Part shown: positions 7,741-15,873 of the stretch, piece by piece
Position numbering within the stretch: position 1 is the first letter of the stretch
Layout of the letters: every line of letters starts with the position of its first letter
Assembly (NCBI GenBank): GCA_023667365.1
Contig: JAMPAG010000001.1
Coordinates: 362,698 to 415,699 of the forward strand
Length of the DNA stretch: 53,002 bases
DNA from: a bacterium
GTDB taxonomy: Bacteria > Bacillota > Clostridia > Lachnospirales > Lachnospiraceae
Direction of reading: 5' to 3'
Made by a program: the position numbers and the translations under genes
Notes under the pieces: generated by a model
The model's database searches: none
Seen by the model: only the letters and a program-made list of their open reading frames with translations
What the model was told of the DNA's origin: nothing

Positions 7741-8295
7741 ATGAAAAAGAGATTATGGAAAGTCGGACTGGCGGCGGGAATGCTGGCGGCGCTCATGGGC
7801 TGCGGACAGAAGGGGGCGGCGAAGGCGCAACCGGATGCAAACGGAAATTATCTGGTAAACGGAAGTTTTGAGGAGGCGGACTTTACCGGATGGACCGTAA
7901 CGAACGTGGGCGATGTGACGGAAGAGCTGAATATTTATGACCGCGAGACAGACTGCTATGAGGGCGTACAGTCCCTGCATTTTTATTCCGGGAGCGCGAA
8001 CGTGGACTTTATGGCGGAACAGAAAGTATCCGGTCTGGAAGAAGGAACGTATAAACTGACGGCGCATGTTCAGGGGGAAGCCGCCGGTGATGAAAACGCG
8101 TCCGTTTATTTTTATGCGGTCGTAAACGGCGAGGAAATCAGAGTGGACGGGCAATTGAACGGATATGTGAACTGGTATACGGCGGAGCTTTCCGGGCTGG
8201 CGCCGACAGACGGTGAAATCACGGTAGGAATCCGCGTAACGACCGCGCCGGGAGGATGGGGAACGATTGATGACATAACGCTTATGAAGGAGTAA
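7741..8295 (+). CDS. Carbohydrate-binding lipoprotein (CBM61-like)
   Basis: 184 residues with a lipoprotein signal (KKRLWKVGLAAGMLAALMGC, lipobox Cys about residue 20). The remainder is a single beta-sandwich module: NYLVNGSFEEADFTGWTV near the start, YEGVQSLHFYSG, then LEEGTYKLTAHVQG and WGTIDDITL at the end. This N-GSFE...W pattern is that of carbohydrate-binding modules, and the neighbouring GH53 suggests the galactan-binding CBM61 type. It would sit on the outer face of the membrane and hold galactan or oligosaccharides near the transporter. GGAGGAGAAGGAAG precedes ATG 7741. As a free-standing CBM lipoprotein without a catalytic domain it is unusual; the CBM family assignment is inferred from context. 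Confidence 0.7.
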   Translation: MKKRLWKVGLAAGMLAALMGCGQKGAAKAQPDANGNYLVNGSFEEADFTGWTVTNVGDVTEELNIYDRETDCYEGVQSLHFYSGSANVDFMAEQKVSGLEEGTYKLTAHVQGEAAGDENASVYFYAVVNGEEIRVDGQLNGYVNWYTAELSGLAPTDGEITVGIRVTTAPGGWGTIDDITLMKE

Positions 8296-8302
8296 AGCAG
8301 AG

Positions 8303-9370
8303 ATGATTAAGGGCGTGGATGTATCCATGATAAGGGAGCTGGAACTGCACGGCGCATCCTATTACCGCAACGGGCAAAAAGAGAATTTATTTTTTTTATT
8401 AAAAGAGTGCGGCGTCAATATGGTCCGTCTCAGAATCTGGCAGGATCCCTATGACGAAGCGGGAAATCCGTACGGCGGAGGAGGGAATGACTTAAAAACA
8501 ACGGCGGAAATCGCCGGGCAGGCGGCGGAAAACGGACTGGAATTTATGCTGGACTTTCAGTATAGTGATTTTTGGGCGGATCCGGCGAAGCAGATAAAAC
8601 CCAAAACGTGGAGCAGGCTAAAGGGAAAGGCGTTGGAGACGGCAGTTTACTTACATACGCGGGACACCTTAAAGGCGCTGCGGAACCGGGGACTTTGCCC
8701 GGCGATGGTTCAGGTCGGAAATGAGATCACAAAGGGTCTGCTCTGGCCGGACGGTCATGTGGACCGGACGGAAAACATGGCGGCGCTGTTAAAAGCGGGT
8801 ATCCAAGGGGTGAGGGAAGAATGTCCGGATGCCAAAATCGTACTGCATCTTGACTTCGGTACGGATAACCGGATGTACCGGCAGTGGTTTGACGCCGTCA
8901 GTCCCTATGCGCTTGACTTTGATGTGATCGGCATGTCCTATTATCCGCACTGGAACGGGAGTTTGCAGATGCTTTCGGAAAATATGAATGACGTCAGCGC
9001 AAGGTACGGAAAGGAAGTGCTGATCGCGGAGACGTCGATCGGGTATACGACGGACACGCTGGGATGCAGGGGCATCGTGTATTCTGAGGAACAGGAAAAA
9101 GCGACCGGTTATCCTGCCACGGCGGAAGGGCAGGAAGCATTTTTGAGAGATCTGTATGCCGCGGTAAGAAACGTGCAGAATCAAAAAGGGATCGGCGTGT
9201 TTTACTGGGAGCCGGCATGGCTTCCGATACCGGACTGCACATGGGCGAGCGAGAGCGGGAGGCGTTATATGCAGGACCGGATGGAGGGCGGAAATGCCAT
9301 GGCAAATCAGGCGCTGTTTGATGCTGCGGGAAATGTGAACCGCGCGCTGCTAAATTTGAAAACAATGTGA
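8303..9370 (+). CDS. Arabinogalactan endo-beta-1,4-galactanase (GH53), no signal peptide
   Basis: 355 residues forming the whole GH53 barrel: IKGVDVSMIRELE at the start, GVNMVRLRIWQDP (strand 2), FQYSDFWADPAKQ, acid/base Glu in VQVGNEITKGLLWP (E141), IGMSYYPHW, and nucleophile Glu in VLIAETSIGYT (E243). GH53 enzymes cleave beta-1,4-galactan side chains of pectin. There is no signal peptide or anchor: the start lies 8 bp after the lipoprotein stop, with AAGGAG at 8286-8291 and no room for a longer N-terminus. The enzyme is therefore predicted to be cytoplasmic, acting on imported galacto-oligosaccharides, whereas most characterised GH53 enzymes are secreted. It is cotranscribed with the CBM lipoprotein and the ABC genes. 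Confidence 0.9.
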   Translation: MIKGVDVSMIRELELHGASYYRNGQKENLFFLLKECGVNMVRLRIWQDPYDEAGNPYGGGGNDLKTTAEIAGQAAENGLEFMLDFQYSDFWADPAKQIKPKTWSRLKGKALETAVYLHTRDTLKALRNRGLCPAMVQVGNEITKGLLWPDGHVDRTENMAALLKAGIQGVREECPDAKIVLHLDFGTDNRMYRQWFDAVSPYALDFDVIGMSYYPHWNGSLQMLSENMNDVSARYGKEVLIAETSIGYTTDTLGCRGIVYSEEQEKATGYPATAEGQEAFLRDLYAAVRNVQNQKGIGVFYWEPAWLPIPDCTWASESGRRYMQDRMEGGNAMANQALFDAAGNVNRALLNLKTM

Positions 9371-9410
9371 CGGAGGAAACTGCCCGGCAGGACCCGGGAG
9401 AAAGGAGAAG

Positions 9411-9436
9411 TCCAATCGCTTGTGAATAGGATTGGA
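9411..9436 (+). promoter_or_regulatory. Intercistronic hairpin at the start of the sugar-binding protein gene
   Basis: TCCAATC (9411-9417) and GATTGGA (9430-9436) are perfect complements with a 12-nt loop, and the second arm covers the AGGA in front of the start codon. AAAGGAG at 9401-9407 stands just upstream. Such a structure between the enzyme and binding-protein genes could stabilise the downstream message or tune its translation. Confidence 0.5.
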
Positions 9437-10653
9437 TGATAGAAATGACCATGAAGAAAAAAATCATAGCATCTGCCGTAGGCGTGCTGCTTGCCGCCGG
9501 AATATTGAGCGGGTGCGGAAAATCGGGACAACCGGATACGAAACTTACGATATGGACCAATATGAGTGTGGAAGCCGATACGATCCAGCACTATGCGGAT
9601 GCATGGGGAGAGCAGAGCGGATACGAGGTGGAAATCATTCACCAATCTCCCTCCGTGCAGCAGTTTGCGCAGGCAGTCAAAAGTGATTCCGGTCCGGATG
9701 CCGTGATCGGGATCCCGAACGATCAGCTTGCCGATTATGTGAATGCCGGGCTGGCGGCGGAAGTGCCGGAGGATCTGTATGCGGACGGTGATTTTTCCGA
9801 TGCGGCGGTTCAGGCGTGTTATGTGGGCGGAAAAAGATATGCCGCGCCGCTTTCCGTGGAAACAACCGCGCTATTTTATAATACCGATCTTGTTTCGCAG
9901 GTGCCGGAAACGTGGGAGGAACTGGTCGGGCAGGCGGCGGAGAGCGGGGGCGTGCAGTTTGACGCGACAAGTATCTATTATGATTTGGGATTTGTGAGGG
10001 CGTGCGGGGGATATATTTTCCGTTATCAGGACGGCGCCTATGATACGTCCGATATTGGGCTTGCCAACGACGGGGCGGTACAGGCCTATACGTTTATCAA
10101 CGATCTGTGCAATTTCTATCATGTCATTTCCCAGGATGTGACGGCGGATATTGCGAGAAGCAATTTTCAAAACGGAAAGTGCGCTTATTATATCGGAGGT
10201 CCGTGGGACATTGACGGATTTACCTCCGCAGGGACGCCGTTTGGGATCTGTGAGATGCCGACGTTCCACGGACAGCCGTTTGTAACGCCCGTCGGCACGC
10301 AGATCAGTTTTGTCAGCAATGAGAGCGACTCGCAGGACAAGGCGTGGGAACTGATTATGTATCTGATCGACAACGGCGCATTAGACATGTATGAGTCGGG
10401 GGACCGCATTCCGGCAAAGCTTTCCGACCAGAATATGGATGCAATTCAGAATAACGTGTATTCGCAGGCGTTTATCGCCCAGATCAATAACGGCGAACCG
10501 ATGCCGACCGTTTCAGAAATGGGACAGCTTTGGGCAATCCACACGAACAATATCCGCTCCATGTGGACGGGCGAACAGACGGCGGAAGAAGCGGCGGCGA
10601 ATATGGTGCGCCAGCTTCAGGAAGCGATTGAATTGATGAATTCCGGCAAATAA
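9436..10653 (+). CDS. ABC transporter sugar-binding lipoprotein (extracellular solute-binding family 1)
   Basis: About 405 residues; the start may be any of ATG 9436, 9445 or 9451 (the last gives MKKKIIASAVGVLLAAGILSGC, a classic lipoprotein signal with lipobox LSGC). The mature protein follows the MalE-type fold: TKLTIWTNMS, a hinge segment GPDAVIGIPNDQLADYVNAGL, AAPLSVETTALFYNTDL, GPWDIDGFTSAG, and a C-terminal helix with AEEAAANMVRQLQEAIELM. It would deliver galacto-oligosaccharides to the two permeases immediately downstream. Ligand specificity is inferred from the GH53 and CBM neighbours. A hairpin overlaps the translation start. Confidence 0.9.
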   Translation: MIEMTMKKKIIASAVGVLLAAGILSGCGKSGQPDTKLTIWTNMSVEADTIQHYADAWGEQSGYEVEIIHQSPSVQQFAQAVKSDSGPDAVIGIPNDQLADYVNAGLAAEVPEDLYADGDFSDAAVQACYVGGKRYAAPLSVETTALFYNTDLVSQVPETWEELVGQAAESGGVQFDATSIYYDLGFVRACGGYIFRYQDGAYDTSDIGLANDGAVQAYTFINDLCNFYHVISQDVTADIARSNFQNGKCAYYIGGPWDIDGFTSAGTPFGICEMPTFHGQPFVTPVGTQISFVSNESDSQDKAWELIMYLIDNGALDMYESGDRIPAKLSDQNMDAIQNNVYSQAFIAQINNGEPMPTVSEMGQLWAIHTNNIRSMWTGEQTAEEAAANMVRQLQEAIELMNSGK

Positions 10654-10676
10654 GCGTGGAAGACAGGGGAGTGGCT

Positions 10677-11588
10677 ATGAGAAAGAAAAAGAATAGCAGG
10701 GCATACGCGTATCTGGCGCCGGCGCTGGTATCCATCCTGCTGGTGACGTGTCTGCCCATTGTGTATACGGTCATGTTATCGTTTACCAATTATAACATGT
10801 ATCATTTGAACGATTATTCTTTTATCGGGCCGGACAACTACATTACGGTATTTACAGGAAGCATCAGACATGTATTTTTTCCGGTGCTTGGCTGGACGGT
10901 ATGCTTTGCGCTGCTCAGTACGGCAGGCGCTTATGCGATGGGGCTGATATTGGCAATTCTTTTGAACAACCCGCATATGAAGGAGTCCAAAATTTATCGG
11001 GCGGTTCTGATCGTACCGTGGGCGCTCCCGTCCACGATCGCGATACTGGCGTGGCAGGGACTGCTGAATGAGCAGTATGGCGGGATCAATAACCTGCTGC
11101 ATGCAATCGGGATCGCATGGAATGTACCGTGGCTCACCAATCCGTTTTGGGCGCGGGCGGGAATCATCATTGTCAATATCTGGCTTGGGTTTCCCTATAT
11201 GATGAATGTGTGTCTGGGGGGATTGCAGGCGATTTCTGCGGAGTATTATGAGGCGGCAAAAATGGACGGCGCTTCACGGTTCCAATGCTTTAAGAGTATC
11301 ACGCTGCCCATGGTGACAAAGCTGTCCGTCCCGCTTGTCATTTCATCGTTTGCTTCAAATTTTAATAATTTCGGAAATATTTACATGATCACACAGGGCG
11401 GACCTGCAAGAGTGGACAATCAGTTTGCCGGGTACACGGACATTCTGGCAAGCACGACGTATAAAATGACGACATGGTCTAACCGGTATGAGCTTTCCGC
11501 GACGTTCAGCGTCTTGATTTTTGTCATTGTCGGCACGTTTACGCTCATCAATATGCACCTGTCCGGCTCGTTTAAGGAGGTGGATTAG
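10677..11588 (+). CDS. ABC sugar transporter permease (MalF-type)
   Basis: 303 residues with six predicted membrane spans, starting with AYAYLAPALVSILLVTCLPIVYTVMLSFTNY. The cytoplasmic coupling loop EAAKMDGASRFQCFKSITLPM carries the EAA motif of binding-protein-dependent importers. ATG 10677 follows AGGGGAG; an earlier GTG at 10656 would extend into a region upstream of that site. It lies 23 bp after the binding-protein gene. It forms the heterodimeric channel with the next gene. Confidence 0.92.
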   Translation: MRKKKNSRAYAYLAPALVSILLVTCLPIVYTVMLSFTNYNMYHLNDYSFIGPDNYITVFTGSIRHVFFPVLGWTVCFALLSTAGAYAMGLILAILLNNPHMKESKIYRAVLIVPWALPSTIAILAWQGLLNEQYGGINNLLHAIGIAWNVPWLTNPFWARAGIIIVNIWLGFPYMMNVCLGGLQAISAEYYEAAKMDGASRFQCFKSITLPMVTKLSVPLVISSFASNFNNFGNIYMITQGGPARVDNQFAGYTDILASTTYKMTTWSNRYELSATFSVLIFVIVGTFTLINMHLSGSFKEVD

Positions 11589-12434
11589 ATGGGAAAAAAA
11601 GAAAAACTGCCGCCGGCGGACGTCAGAGTGCTGTGGCTCAGCCGCATTGTAATATGGCTCACGATCGCTGTCGTCATGTTTCCGGTACTGTGGATTGTGA
11701 TGTCATCGTTTTCGGCGGGGGATAGTTTTTTCCTGTCCTCGCTTTTTCCGCAAAAATTCAGCGTGGAGCATTACGCGGCATTATTTCGGGAAACCAATTT
11801 TATGGTGTGGGTATGGAACTCCTTAAAGTTCTGCCTGATCGTCGCCGTCATTCAACTGGTGCTGACCTCGTTAGCCGCCTATGCATTTGCGCGGCTGCGC
11901 TTCACGGGCAGAAAATACGGGCTCATGTCGCTGCTGGTGCTCCAGGTTTTTCCGAACAGCATGGCGGTCGCGGGATATTATATTTTGATCTACCGGTTTG
12001 GATTGGTGGACAGCAGTATCGCGCTGATTTTTGTGTTGGCAGGCGGGAGCGCCTTCAATATCTGGCTGTTGAAATCCTATATTGACGGGCTGCCGGTGGA
12101 ATTGGATGAGGCCGCCATGATGGACGGCGCCAATCAGTTTCAGGTGCTTTATAAAATCATCGTGCCGTTAGCGGCGCCGCAGCTTGCCGTGATCTTTTTG
12201 TTTTCGTTTATTGCGACCTACAGCGAATATGTGATTACGTCCATCTTTTTGCAGACGCCGGGAAAAATGACGCTGGCATTGGGATTGCAGTCCTTTATCA
12301 GCGATCAGTTTGCGGCGCACTGGACGCTGTTTTCCGCTGCCGCAGTGATCTCGTCTCTGCCGATCATGATCGTGTTTATGTGTTTGCAGCGTTTTATCCA
12401 GAACGGGCTGGTTGCAGGCGGCGTAAAAGGGTGA
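11589..12434 (+). CDS. ABC sugar transporter permease (MalG-type)
   Basis: 281 residues, six predicted spans (IVIWLTIAVVMFPVLWIVMSSF at the start) and the EAA loop DEAAMMDGANQFQVLYKIIVPLAAPQL. ATG 11589 directly follows the TAG of the MalF-type gene, and its ribosome binding site GGAGGTGG lies inside that gene, suggesting translational coupling. No ATPase gene follows; as in many Firmicutes, a shared MsmX-type ATPase encoded elsewhere is expected. The gene ends 47 bp before the first of two double-hairpin elements. Confidence 0.92.
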   Translation: MGKKEKLPPADVRVLWLSRIVIWLTIAVVMFPVLWIVMSSFSAGDSFFLSSLFPQKFSVEHYAALFRETNFMVWVWNSLKFCLIVAVIQLVLTSLAAYAFARLRFTGRKYGLMSLLVLQVFPNSMAVAGYYILIYRFGLVDSSIALIFVLAGGSAFNIWLLKSYIDGLPVELDEAAMMDGANQFQVLYKIIVPLAAPQLAVIFLFSFIATYSEYVITSIFLQTPGKMTLALGLQSFISDQFAAHWTLFSAAAVISSLPIMIVFMCLQRFIQNGLVAGGVKG

Positions 12435-12457
12435 CAAAAAAATTTCACAAACCCAAA

Positions 12458-12639
12458 AGAATCCGCCTCGCACAAACCCAAAAGAACTGCCAAAGGCAGT
12501 TCTTTGAAAGAGTTTCCGTAGGAAACTCTTTTTTAACGTATAGGACATTCCGTAACCCGGAAGAATCCGCCTCGCACAAACCCAAAAGAACTGCCGAAGG
12601 CAGTTCTTTGAAAGAGTTTCCGCAGGAAACTCTTTTTTT
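12458..12639. repeat. Tandem 104-bp duplication carrying double-hairpin copies 2 and 3
   Basis: A segment AGAATCCGCCTCGCAC-AAACCC plus a double hairpin occurs twice with a 104-bp offset. Copy 2: AAAGAACTGCC (12481-12491)/GGCAGTTCTTT (12495-12505), then AAAGAGTTTCC (12507-12517)/GGAAACTCTTT (12521-12531) and TTT. Copy 3: arms 12585-12595/12599-12609 and 12611-12621/12625-12635, then TTTT. Loop bases differ between copies (AAA/GAA, GTA/GCA) while stems are identical. The region lies between the convergent ABC operon and asnS; the asnS stop codon overlaps the T run, so it may terminate both directions. Confidence 0.85.
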
Positions 12640-14029
12640 ATAGATCGCAGTTTCCGACCGTTCTTGGGAACGGAACGACGTCGCGGATATTGGACATGCC
12701 GGTCAGGTACATGACGCAGCGCTCAAAGCCGAGACCGAACCCGGCGTGTCTTGCCGTTCCGTATTTGCGCAGATCAAGGTAGAACTGGTAGTCCTCTTTG
12801 TTCAGTCCCAACTCGTCCATGCGCTTTGTGAGAAGTTCTAAATCATCTTCGCGCTGGCTTCCGCCGATGATCTCGCCGATGCCGGGAACAAGACAATCCA
12901 TTGCCGCAACCGTTTTTCCGTCGTCGTTCAGCTTCATATAGAATGCCTTGATCTCTTTCGGATAATCGGTCACGAATACCGGACGCTTGAATTCTTGTTC
13001 TGTCAGGAAGCGCTCATGCTCCGTCTGTAAGTCGCAGCCCCAGGATACTTTATAATCAAATTCATCATTGTGCTTCTCTAAGATTTCGATCGCTTCCGTG
13101 TAGGTCACATGGCCGAAATCAGAATTCAACACGTGGTTTAATCGCTCTAAAAGTCCTTTATCAATAAAATTGTGAAAGAACTGCATTTCCTCAGGACATT
13201 GTTCCAGCGTATAGCGGATGATATACTTAATCATGCTCTCCGCAAGCAGCATGTCGTCTTTTAGATCCGCGAAGCAGATTTCCGGCTCGATCATCCAAAA
13301 TTCCGCCGCGTGCCGCGTGGTGTTGGAGTTTTCGGCGCGGAAGGTCGGTCCGAATGTATACACATTCTTAAAAGCAAACGCATAGGTCTCGACGTTCAAC
13401 TGTCCGCTGACCGTCAAATTGGTCGGCTTGTTAAAGAAGTCTTTCGCGTAATCAACACTGCCGTCCTTAAGTCTGGGCGGATCGTTCACGTCAAGCGTCG
13501 TCACCTGGAACATTTCACCCGCGCCCTCACAGTCGCTTGCCGTAATGATCGGCGTGTGCACATACACGAAGCCTCTCTCCTGAAAGAAGCGGTGGATGGC
13601 ATAAGCGATGACCGAACGCACGCGGAATACTGCCTGAAACGTGTTGGTGCGCGGACGAAGGTGCGTGATCGTGCGCAGATATTCAAAGGAATGTCTTTTT
13701 TTCTGCAGCGGATAATCCGGTGTGGATAAGCCTTCCACCGTGACTTCCTCCGCCTGCATTTCGAACGGCTGCTTGGCGTCTGGCGTCGCTACGATCGTTC
13801 CGGTTACGATGACCGCGCTGCCCACGCCCAGTTTGGCAGCCTCGGCAAAGTTGGCAAGGCTGTCGCTGTAAACAACCTGAAGCGTCTCAAAAAAAGTGCC
13901 GTCATTGATGACTAAAAAACCAAACGTTTTGGAGTCGCGATTGCTTCGTACCCAGCCGCCGACCGTTACTTTTTGACCTGTGTATGATTCCCGATCACGA
14001 TATAATGCGCGAATATCCGTAAGATCCAT
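12638..14029 (-). CDS. asnS: Asparaginyl-tRNA synthetase
   Basis: 463 residues, the usual length. The N-terminal OB-fold anticodon domain is seen in [24 protein letters not shown]. Class II motif 2 is [25 protein letters not shown] and motif 3 is [22 protein letters not shown], with the AsnRS ending [10 protein letters not shown]. It charges tRNA-Asn with asparagine. The start at 14029 is preceded by AGGAGGGA; an upstream ATG at 14047 lies before that site. The stop TAA overlaps the T run of double-hairpin copy 3. Four 13-bp palindromic repeats lie in its upstream region. No T-box signature was recognised upstream. Confidence 0.96.
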   Translation of the reverse strand: MDLTDIRALYRDRESYTGQKVTVGGWVRSNRDSKTFGFLVINDGTFFETLQVVYSDSLANFAEAAKLGVGSAVIVTGTIVATPDAKQPFEMQAEEVTVEGLSTPDYPLQKKRHSFEYLRTITHLRPRTNTFQAVFRVRSVIAYAIHRFFQERGFVYVHTPIITASDCEGAGEMFQVTTLDVNDPPRLKDGSVDYAKDFFNKPTNLTVSGQLNVETYAFAFKNVYTFGPTFRAENSNTTRHAAEFWMIEPEICFADLKDDMLLAESMIKYIIRYTLEQCPEEMQFFHNFIDKGLLERLNHVLNSDFGHVTYTEAIEILEKHNDEFDYKVSWGCDLQTEHERFLTEQEFKRPVFVTDYPKEIKAFYMKLNDDGKTVAAMDCLVPGIGEIIGGSQREDDLELLTKRMDELGLNKEDYQFYLDLRKYGTARHAGFGLGFERCVMYLTGMSNIRDVVPFPRTVGNCDL

Positions 14030-14066
14030 GATCTGTTCCCTCCTCATGATTTTGAGCTGTGCTTTT

Positions 14067-14115
14067 CTGTATACAGCCCCTGTATGCAGAAACTGTATGC
14101 AGAAACTGCATGCAG
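14067..14115. repeat. Four 13-bp tandem units each holding a palindromic decamer
   Basis: CTGTATACAG (14067-14076), CTGTATGCAG (14080-14089), CTGTATGCAG (14093-14102) and CTGCATGCAG (14106-14115) start exactly 13 bp apart. Each decamer is palindromic or nearly so. They lie between the start of asnS and the stop of the PPIase lipoprotein, in the probable asnS 5' region. Confidence 0.85.
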
Positions 14116-14146
14116 TACTGCCGTGTGATCTGTCTGCGGCGCAGAC

Positions 14147-15250
14147 TTAGTTTGATACGATCGTATTATTTTCTGTGAGCCATTCTCCGACGCGGATGCT
14201 GATGACATAACTGCGGAATGTGTCGCGTCCGACATCCTCATACAATGCGTCGATTGTCTCATAGTAACCGTTGGATTCTGCGATATAAGCTTCTGCCTCC
14301 GCATCCAGTTCCTGCTGTGAGATCCCGCTGATGCCGACCGCATCCGCGAGCGCTTCCATAGCAACCGTCTCCTGTGCCGCCGTAGTTGCGATCTGCTTTA
14401 CCTGCTCATTAAACTGAGTCTCCGTCATTCCGTATGCATCCTGAACAAAAGTGGTCATATCCGTATAACCATACATGGAAGCAATAGAAAGAATGTTGTC
14501 CTTAAACGCATCCTCATTTTCTTTTACAAGGAATTGGGGCGGATCGCCCTTAAACTCACAATTATTGAGCATTGCCGACAACACTGCGTTTCTGACATTA
14601 TCGTCATAAACTGACTGCGCGTTATTTTCAAGGAGCGTGCGGATCGCCGCTTTTGCCTCTTCCGGGGTTGCATAGGCTGAGCCAATTTCCGTCAGCAGCT
14701 CTGTAGTCAGCTCCGGATACGTCGTTCCTGTAATGGAGAGAAGCGTGATCGTAAAGACTGCTTCTTTTCCTGAAAGATCAGGATTCGGGGAGTACGGGTC
14801 AGGGAACGTGCATACGACATCGCGCGTCTCACCGATCTCCATGCCGATAATCCCGTCCTCAAAGCCGTCGATCATGCTGCCGGATCCGATCACGGTATCC
14901 CACGATCCTCCTTCCGGTGTGGAACCGCCTTCAAAGATTTCTCCATCCATTCTGCCGACGCACTCATAAGAAACCGTGTCGCCGTTTATGACTGCGCGGT
15001 CTGTGATGTCCGTCGATTCTGCGTAAGAATACAGCAGGTTGGAGTTCAGATAATTGATCACTTTCTCGTCCGTGATTTCCTGCAGCGGCTCGACGTTGAT
15101 TGTCATGCCGCTGTACTCGCCGAGCGTGACGTATTTGGAAGTGTCAAGTGTTTCTAATGTCTCCTCTTTGCCGCAGGAAGCGAGCAGGACGATGCCTGTG
15201 AGCATTGCCGCGGCGAGTGCTGATTGTCTGTGCCATTTTTTCTTTTTCAT
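14147..15250 (-). CDS. FKBP-type peptidyl-prolyl isomerase lipoprotein (trigger-factor-like)
   Basis: 367 residues. It opens with a lipoprotein signal MKKKKWHRQS...VLLASC (Cys 26). A central FKBP-like domain reads GDTVSYECVGRMDGEIFEGG, VIGSGSMIDGFEDGIIGMEIGE and KEAVFTITLLSI, the pattern found in trigger factor PPIase domains. The C-terminal half is helical (TFVQDAYGMTETQFNEQVKQIATTAAQETVAMEALAD) like the trigger-factor chaperone arms. It would help fold secreted proteins on the outer membrane face. ATG 15250 has GAGGACC before it; longer in-frame starts run into the intergenic region. A minus-strand promoter TTTCAT-17 bp-TATAAA lies upstream around 15312-15340. Confidence 0.85.
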   Translation of the reverse strand: MKKKKWHRQSALAAAMLTGIVLLASCGKEETLETLDTSKYVTLGEYSGMTINVEPLQEITDEKVINYLNSNLLYSYAESTDITDRAVINGDTVSYECVGRMDGEIFEGGSTPEGGSWDTVIGSGSMIDGFEDGIIGMEIGETRDVVCTFPDPYSPNPDLSGKEAVFTITLLSITGTTYPELTTELLTEIGSAYATPEEAKAAIRTLLENNAQSVYDDNVRNAVLSAMLNNCEFKGDPPQFLVKENEDAFKDNILSIASMYGYTDMTTFVQDAYGMTETQFNEQVKQIATTAAQETVAMEALADAVGISGISQQELDAEAEAYIAESNGYYETIDALYEDVGRDTFRSYVISIRVGEWLTENNTIVSN

Positions 15251-15432
15251 GTGGTCCTCGTGCCTTTCTGTTCCTACGTCTGACGACGTGTTTTTCAGAT
15301 ATACAATATCTCTTTTATACCACAAAACGGTGTTTAATGAAAGTCTTTCCCTAAAATTCACAGAACTTTCATGTTTTTTCCGAGAGAAGCGCCCCGAAAG
15401 CGATCTCCGGGGGCGGCTTTCCGAACAGGGTC

Positions 15433-15488
15433 TTGACAATTGTGTCTACATGATATAGAATTTTAGCATATTTTACATCATGTAGACA
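15433..15488 (+). promoter_or_regulatory. blaI promoter with 12-bp inverted repeat operator
   Basis: TTGACA (15433-15438) and TAGAAT (15456-15461) are 17 bp apart. TGTCTACATGAT (15443-15454) and its exact complement ATCATGTAGACA (15477-15488) form a dyad with 22-nt spacing: one arm lies between -35 and -10 and the other just downstream of the start site. TACA/TGTA half sites are characteristic of BlaI/MecI operators, so autorepression by the BlaI protein encoded next is likely. Confidence 0.8.
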
Positions 15489-15498
15489 GGAGCATCAT

Positions 15499-15852
15499 AT
15501 GGCAGAGTATAGATTAGGAGAAATGGAAATGAGATTTGCAGAGCTTATCTGGGGAAACGAACCAATTCCTTCTGGGGAGCTGGCAAATTTAAGTCTGAAA
15601 GAATTAAACTGGAAGCGGACCACCACCTACACGGTTTTAAGGAGGCTATGTGACAAAGGGATTTTTAAAAATGAAAAGGGTATTGTGTCTTCGTTGGTTT
15701 CCAAACAATTATTTCAGGCAAAACAGAGTGAAGAGTTTGTGGAAGGGGCTTTTGGGGGGTCGCTCCCTAATTTTGTTGCGGCTTTTGTCTCGCAAAAAAA
15801 ACTTTCCGAAAAAGAAATAGAAGAACTGAAACGAATTATCGAGGAAAATTAA
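15499..15852 (+). CDS. blaI: BlaI/MecI-family transcriptional repressor
   Basis: 117 residues. The winged helix region (LGEMEMRFAELIW, KELNWKRTTTYTVLRRLCDKGIF) matches BlaI/MecI. The C-terminal dimerisation part contains LPNFVAAF, so the Asn-Phe bond (N91-F92) cut by BlaR1-type proteases in known systems is conserved. AGGAG lies 7 nt before ATG 15499. The gene is 21 bp upstream of the M56 sensor. The dyad at 15443-15488 is its probable operator. Symbol denotes family, not a beta-lactam role: no beta-lactamase is nearby. Confidence 0.88.
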   Translation: MAEYRLGEMEMRFAELIWGNEPIPSGELANLSLKELNWKRTTTYTVLRRLCDKGIFKNEKGIVSSLVSKQLFQAKQSEEFVEGAFGGSLPNFVAAFVSQKKLSEKEIEELKRIIEEN

Positions 15853-15873
15853 AAAGAGGATGGGGGAAAGATC

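Noticed and set aside
14030..14146. T-box leader for asnS
   Set aside because: The upstream region is only about 100 bp before another gene and lacks the conserved T-box bulge and a terminator; only palindromic decamers are seen.
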